DNA from: Heterohyrax brucei
Lineage: Eukaryota > Chordata > Mammalia > Hyracoidea > Procaviidae
Reading direction: 5' to 3'
Assembly: GCA_028571685.1 (NCBI GenBank)
Contig: CM053156.1
Span: 84,881,049-84,945,048 of the forward strand
DNA: 64,000 nt
Positions 19,828-29,096 of the stretch are shown here, one piece after another; position 1 is the stretch's first letter; every line of letters begins with the position of its first letter. The position numbers and the translations under genes were made by a program. The notes beneath the pieces were generated by a model. The model searched no databases, had not been told where the DNA came from, and saw only the letters and a program-made list of their open reading frames with translations.

Positions 19828-20559
19828 TAGGTGCTTTCAAAATGATTTCAACTGACCCCATGTGGGGTGGTAGCACTGCTCCATCGGTTTTTCTAGGCTG
19901 TGGTCTTTAACACCGAATCTTTAGCGTTGTGCTGTCAAGGATTTCATTTTACTCGGATCCATGATCAACACCCATGGAAGCAGCAGTCAAGAAATCCAAC
20001 CTTTTGTACCGAACGTGTCCACGCATAAGACCTCTTTAAAGTGTTACAGAGTGAAGATGTCTCCTTGAGGACAAAGGTGCACTTGACCCAAGCTATGGCA
20101 TTCTCAGTCATCTCCTAGGCATGCAAAAAGCTTGTCAATGAATACAGAAGATCAAAGAAAAATGGATTCTTTGGATTCTGGTGTTGGTGAAGAATATTGA
20201 ATATACCATGGACTTATTCTGGATATGTTATCAGAAGGGATCAGTCTCTGGAGAAGGCCATCATGCTCGCTAAAGCTGGGGGTCAGAGAAAACAAGGAAG
20301 GAGACAGATTGACACAGTGGCTGCGACGATGGGCTTGAGCCTAGCAGTGATCGTGAGGACGGGGCAGCACTGGGCAGGGCTTTGGTTTGTTGTGCGCAGT
20401 GTTGCTATGAGTCAGAACCTACCGGATGGCATGTAACAACAACCACCTCTTTGCAGTAGACTATTGCCAAGTCTTTCTCCGGTAAAGCTGCTGGTGGTTT
20501 CAAACTCCTGATCTGTTGGTTAGCAGCCAACCACTTAACTGTCCTGCCACCGGGGCCGC
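19828..20559 (-). mobile_element. SINE, type A, antisense, split by an RTE
   Basis: Left half 19828-19912 ends TTCTAGGCTGTGGTCTTTAA. The right half from 20444 reads CACCTCTTTGCAGTAGACTA, TTGCCAAGTCTTTCTCCGG and ends GCCACCGGGGCCGC. The interrupted point is the same one as in four other copies. Confidence 0.75.
19925..20443 (+). mobile_element. RTE LINE, 3' part, nested in a SINE
   Basis: GTCAAGGATTTCATTTTACT, ACACCCATGGAAGCAGCAGT, GAAGAATATTGAATATACCA, GGATATGTTATCAGAAGGGA, tail GTTGCTATGAGTCAGAACCT ending ATGTAACAACAAC. About 100 bp are missing after 20212 compared with the 9-kb copy. Coding frames are broken. Confidence 0.85.
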
Positions 20560-20659
20560 TTATACATAGTGTATTTAGCCTGAACATGAGACTGTGGCTA
20601 TGATGGAGAATGCCGTTGTTCTTTGGATGTACATGTGGAAGAATATAGGTAGAAGTTTT

Positions 20660-20740
20660 AGGACGTCAGCAAGGTATATGTAGATATATGTGTATATGTA
20701 TGTATACACACATGTACACTGTACACACACAGGAACATTT
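20660..20740. repeat. TA/TG-rich simple repeat
   Basis: Imperfect TATATG and TGTATA runs, then ACACACATG and ACACACACAGG. Confidence 0.6.
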
Positions 20741-20775
20741 CTAGCATCCATCTACGTATCTCTCTGTAGCCATAC

Positions 20776-20938
20776 GGGAAACACGGGTGGTGTGGTGGTG
20801 ACGTGCTGCAGCTGCTCACCAAAAGGTTGGCAGAGCGGATCTACCAGGTGCTCCTTGGAAACTCTTTGGGGGCGGTTCTGCTCTGTGGGATCACTGTGAG
20901 TCCAAAAAGCTCAACAGCAGTGGGCTTGGTCTGGAGAG
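20776..20938 (+). mobile_element. SINE, type S
   Basis: GGTGTGGTGGTGACGTGCTG, AGGTGCTCCTTGGAAACTCT, GGGATCACTGTGAGTCCAAA. Confidence 0.85.
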
Positions 20939-20949
20939 CCGTGTGTCTG

Positions 20950-21152
20950 TCGGTGGTGTGGCAAATGGTTAAGAGCTCGACACTGGCTGAAAGGTTAATG
21001 GCTTGAACTCACCTACAGGCAGCTTGGAAGACAGGTCTGATGATTAGGTTCCGAAAGCTCACAGCCTTGAAAACCCTGCAGAGCAGTTCTGCTCTGCACG
21101 TGTGGGGTTTCCCTGAGTTGGAATTGACTCTATGGCAGCTAACAACAATGTA
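20950..21152 (+). mobile_element. SINE, type C/A
   Basis: GGTGGTGTGGCAAATGGTTA, GCTTGGAAGACAGGTCTGAT, CAGCCTTGAAAACCCTGCAG, GAGTTGGAATTGACTCTATG, ending CAGCTAACAACAATG. Confidence 0.85.
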
Positions 21153-21373
21153 AGAGCCTAGGTAACAGTCACCATGTTGCTGCTTGGTCTGCAAACCCTC
21201 AAACGTTTACTGTCGGGCCCTTTAAGAGCCCTCTCCCAGATGGTAAATTCTTTTAGAGGTTCACCAGTCAAACAGTAACTAACCACTCGCTTGCCATGAG
21301 TCAGATGGGGGAGCGAACAGGAGGTTGCCCTCTTGGGTCTCACAGTTCATAGGGCAGGGGAGACAAATAACAA

Positions 21374-21580
21374 CTGTTGTTGTTGGACACTGACCAATCC
21401 ATTCCGAGCCATAACGATCCTACGTAGGGGACAGAGCAGAACTTCCCAGTGAGGTTCTCTAGCCTGTAGTCTTTAAGGAAACAGATCAACAGATCTTTTC
21501 TCCCATGAAGTCCCTGCGGTTCGAACTGCTAGCCTTTTGGTTAGCAGCCAAGCAATTAACCATTACATCACTAAGTCTCC
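21374..21580 (-). mobile_element. SINE, type A, antisense, complete
   Basis: GTTGTTGTTGGACACTGACC, TAGCCTGTAGTCTTTAAGGA, CAGATCTTTTCTCCCATGAA, TTGGTTAGCAGCCAAGCAAT, CTAAGTCTCC. Confidence 0.85.
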
Positions 21581-21704
21581 TTTCAAATAATAACTAGTCA
21601 AATCTAATTAATTCATTGCAGTGTGCTGCCTGCTGTGACGTATGGGTACTGTGAATTTGTAGGACAGGAGATTTAATCTGTTGGTGTAGTCCATGGATGA
21701 CTCA

Positions 21705-22040
21705 GTTGGGGACACTGGTGGCTCCGTGGAAGAACTTTCACCTTCCATGCCTGAGACTCAGTCTTGATTCCCAGTCGGTCCACTTCAGGTACAGTGGTCA
21801 TCTGCCTGTTGGTGGAGGCTTGTGTATCGTTATGGTGCTGAACACATCTGAGACGAGCTTTCAGACTAGGAAGAAAGGCCTGGTAATCCACTTCTAAAAA
21901 TCATCCAGTGAAAACCCTGTGGATCCCAACGTCTATCAGTTGGAGCCCAGACCAACCGTGGAGATGGTGCGGGACTAGACAGCGTCCATTCGGTCGTAAG
22001 CGGGGTTGTCGTGAGTTGGGGGCTGACTTGACAACAGCTA
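21705..22040 (+). mobile_element. SINE, type G, complete
   Basis: Head GGGGACACTGGTGGCTCCGT, then TTCACCTTCCATGCCTGAGA and TTGATTCCCAGTCGGTCCAC, matching the tRNA-Gly layout. Body GTTGGTGGAGGCTTGTGTAT, GAAGAAAGGCCTGGTAATCC. Tail GGGGCTGACTTGACAACAGC. The best copy of this type here. Confidence 0.9.
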
Positions 22041-23067
22041 ATGACAAAAACAAGAGAAAAAATTTGAAGGTAAAAGAGAAATGCCTTAGCCTAGTTAGCT
22101 GGTGATGTGTGTGCAGGGGGCGGGGTGCAGTTGAGGAGGGGGCACGTTCCAGGCAGAGGGAGAGGAACCGGGAGAGAAAGTTCTTGGTGTTTTCTAGGAA
22201 GCGGCAAGCAGCCAGTGTACTTGTCCATGTGTGGGGGGTGGGTGGGGGTGGGTGTGTAAGAACGAGGGAAAGGGCTGAGGACGGGAACACCACAGAAACG
22301 AAAGCAGCTCTCTTCTGGGCCCTGCAAGAGATCTGCGGCCATCAGGGTGACATGTACTCCCTCCAGTCACTGTAGCTCGTTTCCAGTAGCCTCTTAAAGC
22401 CCGTAAAATGGCCATTTCTAAAATGCACCCATTGTTCTCCTCTCTTTCATTCCCACTTTCTTCCCCTGAGTCTCTTAGAGAAAAAAAATGCAGGGATTCC
22501 AGAAAGACTGGTCTGGGCACATGGAGGGTGGCCCAGGAAGAGGCTGGAGCTGCAAGCACCACTTGAAGAGAAGGATCCTGTAATTGAAGGGGAATTCTTT
22601 ACTGGGATTGTTAGGGAGTCCACCAGCTCCTTTCACCTGCGGCTTGCTCCAGTTTGGATTAATTTCCAGCCAAGAGGCTTCCCCAAGCCCCAGTGCCACT
22701 GAACTCTCTTATGCACTGGGCTGTTACTGCACGTGGAGCTACTGAGGTCCAAGAGATCCTGGTGGTGGGGTTGGGGTTGGGGGAATAGGCTCTGCATCAG
22801 AGCGCTGCTTTCTGGATGTTTCAGAGTCCAGAGCCAGCTGCGCCAAAGAAGGAGGAGTGTTTCCATCTCTAAAAAACATGGTTTCGTTATAAAACTGGCT
22901 AAGTCGCATTTTATATGTGACAACCAAAAATGACACATAGACTCAGGAGAATTCATGACTTGTTCTTTTTTGTCACTTCTGGTTAAGGAAAACCCTGGTG
23001 TCGCCCACTAGGTTCTTCTCTTTTTTCTTGGTCGTGACTGCAACAAACAAGGAAACCCAAACAAAAC
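22041..23067. other. Unique DNA with a G-quadruplex motif
   Basis: Purine-rich at 22105-22180, and a four-run G motif at 22233-22252. The remainder, to 23067, has no repeat I recognise. Antisense open frames of 107-130 codons here show no domain. Confidence 0.45.
22233..22252 (+). other. Predicted intramolecular G-quadruplex
   Basis: Four G-runs of 6, 3, 5 and 3 separated by single T loops. This spacing is the most stable parallel-G4 class known in vitro. Confidence 0.7.
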
Positions 23068-23240
23068 CAAAAACCCAAACCCATCGCTGTCCAGTTGATT
23101 CTGACTCATGATGACTCTATAAGGGTCACTCTGTCCTCTGATATGGGACAGAACGGAGCTGCCCCACAGGAACACCTGGCAGACGCGAAATGATGGCCTT
23201 TTGCTTGGCACCTCTTGACCACCACACCATCAGGGTTTGC
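23068..23240 (-). mobile_element. SINE, type S, antisense, slightly expanded
   Basis: TCCAGTTGATTCTGACTCAT, GAGCTGCCCCACAGGAACAC, CATCAGGGTTTGC. An extra ACTCTGTCCTCTGATATGGG lies in the body. Confidence 0.85.
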
Positions 23241-23249
23241 AGTCACGAC

Positions 23250-24020
23250 TGAAGTCCAGATCAAACTGGCTTAAACAAAAACATGGGTTCACCGGCTCAC
23301 ATACTGAGAAAGTCCAGGAGGCAGAACCACCTTCTGGAGTGTCTGGTTCCAAGGGCTTGTGATGCTACCTGCTTTCCCTCCCAGGCCTGTTTGCTAGCGA
23401 ACTTTCCCCCGTCTCTCCTCTCTTGCACGAACTGTCTCTCCCTTCCTTCCTTGCGTTGTTCTTACTCTCCTTTCTCTGTTTTCCAAACCCTTCCTGAGGT
23501 GGCCTTGATAGGTCTGTCTCGGTTTTGCAACCCCAAGGGAAAGCTGGCTTCTCCCCAACTGAGGCAGAAAAATCCAGGGGAGAAAAATACTCAGCAGCAC
23601 AGAGAGAGGGCAGAGACGTCGGCTTACTGTGGTAACGATACTCCTCCCCCGGGCATCTTCAACAGAGTTTTGTCGAGAATCCCGTTGCTTCAAACTGTGT
23701 TTTGCTTTATTTGCTTGCTGGGCTGTCCTTTCTTTAAAATTATGTAGTAATATATATTTTTTCAAAAAAGACAAGTAATAGCAATAAACATGCAAATAAT
23801 CACCCATCAGCTTATCAGTGACAGCTGGAATTTGGGCCTATGTCTTGTCTTGAAGTCTGTTAACTACAGTTAATGGCGGTGACGTGGGCAGCAGTGTCGT
23901 TTGCTTAGACCGCAGAGCCAGATGGAATTCTGCCCTTTTTATTCTTACTGGCTATGCGATCTTGACCAAACCGGACGGAAAGCCCCCAAAGAGAAGCCAT
24001 CTCTCCCACCTTAGAATGAA
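23250..24020. other. Possible old interspersed repeat, then unique DNA
   Basis: CAAACTGGCTTAAACAAAAA, then GGTTCACCGGCTCACATACT and GAGAAAGTCCAGGAGGCAGA (23262-23330) resemble the start of a common old mammalian repeat that I cannot name with certainty. C/T-rich DNA and an AT-rich stretch follow near 23740. Confidence 0.4.
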
Positions 24021-24038
24021 AGCCCCAGGTCATTGCTG

Positions 24039-24142
24039 ATTGGACCATGCCTGGGGCAGAAGAATGCTGCGTGATGATTGGCTCCCCGCTGAGTTACTTG
24101 AGCCAATCACTGTGGAGGGCGGAGAGGGAGCTCCCTGATTGG
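24039..24142. promoter_or_regulatory. Cluster of four CCAAT boxes
   Basis: ATTGG at 24039-24043, 24077-24081 and 24138-24142, and CCAAT at 24103-24107. All lie within 104 bp in GC-rich DNA, about 26-38 bp apart. CCAAT is the NF-Y core site, and spaced arrays are a promoter or LTR hallmark. CAGATGGCCGCTGCTACCG follows at 24150, resembling a YY1-type start region. No transcript can be shown. It may also belong to the CCAAT-containing old repeat seen at 37.1 kb. Confidence 0.4.
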
Positions 24143-24775
24143 CGTAGGCAGATGGCCGCTGCTACCGTGGTCCAGAGCAGCTGTGGATGGACCTGGAGCA
24201 TCCGGGTGTTCACTGGAGGGTGTCACCCCCGCCGCAGGTCTGCAGCGCGGTTGTGCCACTTCTTTGTGTCAGGCCTGCGGAGTGGAGGGAACATCAGGGG
24301 CCATTCTTGGCTTCCTCCCTGGCCCAGTCATGGGGCTGTTCCGTCCACCTGTGCCTTGGCCTGTGTCCCTCTGCCCACCCAGGCCTACACCCTGGGGCCA
24401 GTGCTACGTTCTCCAAGCCACACCCTTCTCGGGCTAGGGGGTGGCTGTCTCTGCTACAGTTTGGAGACCACACGGTTTTTATTGTTGTTTGATCTTTGGC
24501 AAAACATGTATTCCCTTTTCTAAGCAAATAAGAGAACTCATTTTAAAAAGAAAGAGAGAATGGGAAAACCATACAAATAAGAGGCCAAATCCCAACCCCA
24601 GTAGAAAATTGTACTTCAAGCAGCTCTTAACGAACTAGGCTTGGAACAGTTGTACGGGAGGCAACCCTGCGCGTTGGAGTTCAGTGTCTCGTCAAAGCAG
24701 GGCCAGACGGAGAAAGGAAGTAGAGACGTTCTTCAGGGAAAAGATCCTACAAGAGTTCTGGGGCAGACTTGAATC
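24143..24775. other. GC-rich then AT-rich unique DNA
   Basis: 24150-24450 is GC-rich with overlapping open frames (up to 158 codons on the + strand from 24047). No protein family recognised and no clear splice structure. Confidence 0.35.
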
Positions 24776-25000
24776 ATTCATCAGTAACCACCATTTATTG
24801 AGCACCTACTGTATACTGGAGACAGTGCATTACCTACTGCCTAACTCTAATCCTTCCAGTGGCCTCTTTTCACAGAAGAGGACACTGACGCACAGAGCGT
24901 TGAAATGACCTGCCCCAGGGAACACGGTTTGCAAGCACTCCATCCTGGGTCTGACTTTCTCCAGAGCTTTTAACCACTGCCCTTCACTGCCTCCCTGGAG
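24776..25000 (-). mobile_element. MIR, antisense
   Basis: CCATTTATTGAGCACCTACT, GTATACTGGAGACAGTGC, then AGAGGACACTGACGCACAGA and GACCTGCCCCAGGGAACACG. Confidence 0.75.
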
Positions 25001-25896
25001 GTCTGAGATGGAAAAAAGTTTGCAGACAGTGGGGTTTCTGGGGTGACTTGGAGCCCAAGGCAGACAGAGCCTCCCCTCCTGGTTTCCAGATCTTCTTGGC
25101 TTGTCCTGTGAAGGACTGTTTTCTCCAGCTGGAGAAAAGGGGGCTTATTCTTTCAGATTTCCCATCCTCTGGATTCTTGCACCAAGCAAGTTGATTCCAC
25201 CAAGCCTAGAATCATCTACCTTCCTGTTTTTTAAGTAAGAAGGAAATTCAACAGCATGAACCCTTCTGAAGGATGCGATCTGTGGGCCTGGAGAGGAACA
25301 ACTGTCTCTTCTCACTCTGGGGTGAGGCCGGCTAGAAATAAGTCAAGATAATTTCATTCAGTGACAAGTGCTAAGAAAACAAGATAAGGCAGTGCAGAGT
25401 GAGTGGAGGGGCTGCTTCAGGTGGGCAACCTGGGAGGACTTCTTGGAGGAGGTAATACTTAAGCAGAGCCCCGAACAATGGGAAAGAACCAGCTATGGTA
25501 GAAGCTGGGGAGGGCGTGTCACAGGCCAAGGGAGGCACAGGTGCTGAGATTTGGAGGGTGAGTGAGGGCCAGCCAGGGAAAGAGGGGGTGGATGCCGGGG
25601 AGGCATGCTTGGAAGAAGAAGCTGCCCATGATCTGTCATGCCTGGAATGTTTTAAACCTGTGGACGGTTCCACCACAGTCAGCTATGACATCATCTGAGT
25701 CTACATCGCAGTGGTCTCTCCAGCTGGTGACCCAGGAGACCCTCTTGGTGGCCAGGGAACAGTCATTAGGGCCTGCAGAGGGTGGAGCTCTGGGTGACCG
25801 GCACACCCAGTGGTGGGGAAAGGAAGTTCTCAGTAAGCTGGTCTCGCGGGGACTCTTGGATTTGCTTGCCAGCTGTCTTTTTTCATTTGGGTTTGT
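25001..25896. other. Unique DNA with an old-repeat trace
   Basis: 25350-25520 (CATTCAGTGACAAGTGCTAA, GGAGGACTTCTTGGAGGAGG) resembles an ancient L2-like segment also seen near 31.8, 36.0 and 63.8 kb. No gene recognised. Confidence 0.35.
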
Positions 25897-26050
25897 CGTT
25901 GCTGTAACTGTTAGGTGCCGTCAAGTCCAAGAGCAGAACTCCCCCATGGAAGTTTCTAGGCTGTAATCTTCGTAGGAGCAGATCGCCAGATCTTTCTCCT
26001 GAGAAGGTGCTAGAAGAGTCTGAAGCTCTGACCGTTCAGTTAGCTCCCCC
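25897..26050 (-). mobile_element. SINE, type A, antisense
   Basis: GTTAGGTGCCGTCAAGTCCA, CTAGGCTGTAATCTTCGTAG, GAGCAGATCGCCAGATCTTT, CTCCTGAG; head decayed. Confidence 0.8.
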
Positions 26051-26214
26051 AGGAGCGATCCTACACCTGCCCAGTGGAGTTTCCAAGGCAGTGATCTTTA
26101 CGGAAGCAGACTGCCGCATTTTTCTCCAAAGAGATGCTGATGACTTACTCCCAACCTCTGACCCTCCAGTTAGTTAGCACCCAGGCACCTAACCAGTGTG
26201 CCACCGGGGCTCCT
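26051..26214 (-). mobile_element. SINE, type A, antisense, tail-truncated
   Basis: AGTTTCCAAGGCAGTGATCT, TACGGAAGCAGACTGCCGC, GTGTGCCACCGGGGCTCC. Tandem with the previous copy. Confidence 0.8.
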
Positions 26215-26689
26215 TTCCATCAGGTTTAGCGATCTGCAAAAAACAACAGTCCAGGCTGGGTGGCAGCCTCCCAGTAGCCAGTCTGGCGAGGGTTGGGAGG
26301 GGGGGCGGGGAGGAGGCCTGAGGAGTCAGTTACAAAGCCTGTTCTCTCCTTCCTCTTTCCAGGCCCAACCAAAAGCCTCCGCCTTGTCCTGGAGGCAATG
26401 TCAGGTTCTTTTCCAAAAGTGAAAACTGATATTTGCTCTCTGAGTTGTGCTGATCTTCATTTTAGGGCCCTCAGGCAAGCAAACAAGACAAGATCCATTT
26501 CTGGGAGAGCAGCAAGAAGCAATCAGTGAGGGTCTACAGCCCAGCCTGTTATATGGCTGATTGATTAGTTTAAATCTTCATGATCTGTTTAAACGCTCCA
26601 CACCACCAGCATTGCATCCTGGGGACAGCATGTTCAAATAGCCACATGCTGGGAACAGGAAGGCTTGCCAGGCTTAGGTTTCACTTTTG
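26215..26689. other. Unique DNA
   Basis: G-rich at 26280-26320. The 26540-26635 part (GCTGATTGATTAGTTTAAAT, CATGATCTGTTTAAACGC) has the look of conserved noncoding DNA. Confidence 0.35.
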
Positions 26690-26962
26690 CCTTTTAGCAG
26701 CTCTGAAAATTTGAGCAAGTCCTTTGTCCTCTGTGAGCCTCAGTTTCCCCATCCGTAGAATGGAAATTATAAACCTTTCTCACAGAAGTGTTATATCTGG
26801 CCAATAGTACATAGTCAATACATGTTTGACTATATATGTAAACATAGTGTCTAATAGGGTCACTATGAGTCAGAATCGACTCAGTGACAACAGGTTTGAG
26901 GTTTCTTTCTGTTATGTAAGCTGCCTGGCACAGTGGCCAGGACATAATAAAGGCTCATGAAA
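26690..26962 (+). mobile_element. MIR with a SINE tail inserted
   Basis: GAGCAAGTCCTTTGTCCTCT, GAGCCTCAGTTTCCCCATCC, then after the insert CTGCCTGGCACAGTGGCCAG and AATAAAGGCTCATGAAATG. Confidence 0.8.
26846..26905 (+). mobile_element. SINE 3' end only
   Basis: AATAGGGTCACTATGAGTCA, GAATCGACTCAGTGACAACA, GGTTTGAGG. Strongly 5'-truncated. Confidence 0.8.
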
Positions 26963-27012
26963 TGTAAGCTATTATTAATATTATTTATTGTTGTTGCTGC
27001 ACTAGTACTAAT

Positions 27013-27230
27013 GAGAAACCAGTTCTGGAGTCAGACCTTCTGGGGTCAATTACTTGGCACTGCCACTTAGCTGCTGTGTGACCGTAAGCAAGTTACTGAG
27101 TCTCTCTGAACCTTAGTTTTCTCATTGACCAAATGGTGACGATTGAAAATGGGTTGTTACAAAGACTGAATGAGCAAAGAACACAGACCAGAGCTTGGCT
27201 CAGAGCGAACACTTGGTGAGTGTTGTTGTA
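27013..27230 (+). mobile_element. MIR, sense, near complete
   Basis: TTCTGGAGTCAGACCTTCTG, GCCACTTAGCTGCTGTGTGA, AACCTTAGTTTTCTCATTG, CAGAGCGAACACTTGGTGAG. Confidence 0.85.
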
Positions 27231-27240
27231 TTATTGGCAT

Positions 27241-27426
27241 GGAGTCCCCAGGTGGTAAAAATGGTTAAGCGCGGGACTACTAACTGAAAGGCTGATGGTT
27301 CAAATCTACCCACAGGTGCCTTAGAAGACAGTCCTGGCAGTCTGCTTCTGAAGGGTCACAACCTTTGAAACCCTGCACACTTGGGGCTGCTGTGAGTCCA
27401 AGTTGACTTGATGCACCTAACAACGA
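27241..27426 (+). mobile_element. SINE, type C
   Basis: GAGTCCCCAGGTGGTAAAAA, GATGGTTCAAATCTACCCAC, GGCAGTCTGCTTCTGAAGG, tail ending TGATGCACCTAACAACG. Confidence 0.85.
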
Positions 27427-27484
27427 GAATGGTACACTGTCAGCAGCAGGAGAACACTGTGCTAGTGTTAGACGTGCTCTTCCC

Positions 27485-27545
27485 AAGGGCAAGACTTAGT
27501 CCTGTCCTCCGCCAGATCCTAGTGTCTACAGTAGTGCTGAGCACA
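27485..27545. mobile_element. L2 3'-end relic
   Basis: GGGCAAGACTTAGTCCTGTC and AGTGCTGAGCACATAGTTG follow the L2 terminal block. Confidence 0.45.
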
Positions 27546-27549
27546 TAGT

Positions 27550-27660
27550 TGTTAGTATCGTTAGATGCCATCAAGTTGACTCATAGTCACTCTATGTGAC
27601 AGAATAGAACTGTCCCCTAGGGTTTTCTAGGCTGCAAGTGTACCAGAGCAGATAGCCAGG
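27550..27660 (-). mobile_element. SINE, type A, antisense, truncated
   Basis: GTCACTCTATGTGACAGAAT, TTTTCTAGGCTGCAAGTGTA, CAGAGCAGATAGCCAGG. It stops exactly where the LTR begins. Confidence 0.75.
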
Positions 27661-28575
27661 TGTCTTAGTCATCTGTTCTTGTTGTTAGGTGCAGTCGAGT
27701 CAGTTCTGACTCATAGCGACCCTACGAACAACAGAAGGAAACCCTGCCCGGTCTTTGGCCATGTCCACAATCTTTTCTATGCTGAAGCCCATTGTTGTGG
27801 CCACAGTCAATCCATCTCATTGAGGGTCTTCTTCTTTTTTGCTGACCCCTTCTGCCAAGCATGACGTCCTTCTGCAGGGACTGATCCTTCCTGACAACAT
27901 GTCCAAAGTATGTAAGACGCAGTCTCACCATCTTTGCTTCCAGGGAGCACTCTAGTTATACTTCTTCCTGACGAGACCTGTTTGTTCTTTCGTTAGTTGA
28001 TGGTACCTTCAACATTCTCCAGCATCACAACTCAAAGGCATCAGTTCTTCTGCCTTCTTTGCTCACTGTTCAGCTTTCACATGCATATGATGGGACTGGA
28101 AATGCCACGGCTGGGGTCAGATGCCCTTTGGTCTTCAAGGTGGTGGCTAGTGGGTCCACGCAGTGAATGATTTTAAAAAGAGGAATTCCATTCTATCCGA
28201 GTGTGGTATGCTACAAGCCCCAATTCAGGGGAAGGCTTTCTCTGTTGGCTCTCAAGGAAGGTCCTTGCCATCAGTCTTCTCTTGGACTGAGAGTTTCTGA
28301 GGCACAGGAATCCCGGGTCCTTTCCAAAGGATGTGCCGCCCCCCCAATGCTGTTTCTTGGTGGTACGAGGTCCCCAACTCTCTTCTTGCTTTCCTTTCCG
28401 TTATATACCAAGAGATTGGCTCAAGACACAACACAAGGCCTCACTAGCACAACCACTGCTCATCTTCCCTGATTAATGGCACAGAGGCAGGATTTGTAAC
28501 ATACAGGACCATCACACAGTAGTGGGAATCACGGCTTCGCCAAATTGCTACACATATTTTTAGGAGGCACCACCA
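27661..28575 (-). mobile_element. MaLR-type LTR, antisense, split by an RTE
   Basis: Starts TGTCTTAGTCATCTG (27661), is interrupted, and resumes at GAATGATTTTAAAAAGAGGA (28161) with GGGGAAGGCTTTCTCTGTTG, TGGTGGTACGAGGTCCCCAA, CAAGAGATTGGCTCAAGACA and CTACACATATTTTTAGGAGG. The sequence expected directly after the start is missing, so the RTE insertion was accompanied by a deletion. Confidence 0.75.
27676..28155 (-). mobile_element. RTE LINE, antisense, nested in the LTR
   Basis: GTTGTTAGGTGCAGTCGAGT, CAGTTCTGACTCATAGCGAC, TGAGGGTCTTCTTCTTTTTT, CTGACAACATGTCCAAAGTA, ATGCCACGGCTGGGGTCAGA. The - strand encodes MVRLRLTYFGHVVRKDQSLQKD, the YFGH block. 5'-truncated, interrupted frame. Confidence 0.9.
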
Positions 28576-28933
28576 AGAGTGGCCCCGTCTGGCACGGTTT
28601 CTCAACTTGGAAGCCAGCAAGTTGCTTAGCTGCTCCCTAGGGCGTTCTGGTCTGGGGCCGGCAGCGATGCAGCAGGGGGTGCAGGCAGCCGCAGCTTCAC
28701 CAAGGCACATCCTCCCAAGCTTTGTGGAAGTCCTTGTTCACGAAGGTGATCTCAGTGTATCATGGAGTACAATGACAAACTTTGTCGTAGATTTTTAAGT
28801 GACAACATGGGACTGCGAAGATATTTCAGGCCTGCTCCAGCCAAATTACCCAGGTCCTCAGATATAGCTTGCCTTTTTCTGAGCCACCCGGGGATAGTTT
28901 GGTGGGCATGTCTGTGAAGTGCTGGTGTTGCAG
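28576..28933. other. No feature recognised
   Basis: Unique DNA, GC-rich around 28620-28700. Confidence 0.35.
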
Positions 28934-29096
28934 TGGAAACCCTGGTGGCATAGCGGTTAAATTCTGTGGCTGCTGTCCAGAAGGTCAGTGGTTCAAATCC
29001 ACCAGGTGCTCCTGGGAGACTCTGTGGGGAAGTTCTGCTTTATTCTATAGGATCACTATTAGTTGGACTCGACTCAGCAGATGTTGGTTTGGTTTG
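28934..29096 (+). mobile_element. SINE, type S, complete
   Basis: GGAAACCCTGGTGGCATAGC, GTGGTTCAAATCCACCAGGT, tail GGACTCGACTCAGCAG ending GGTTTGGTTTGG. Confidence 0.9.
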
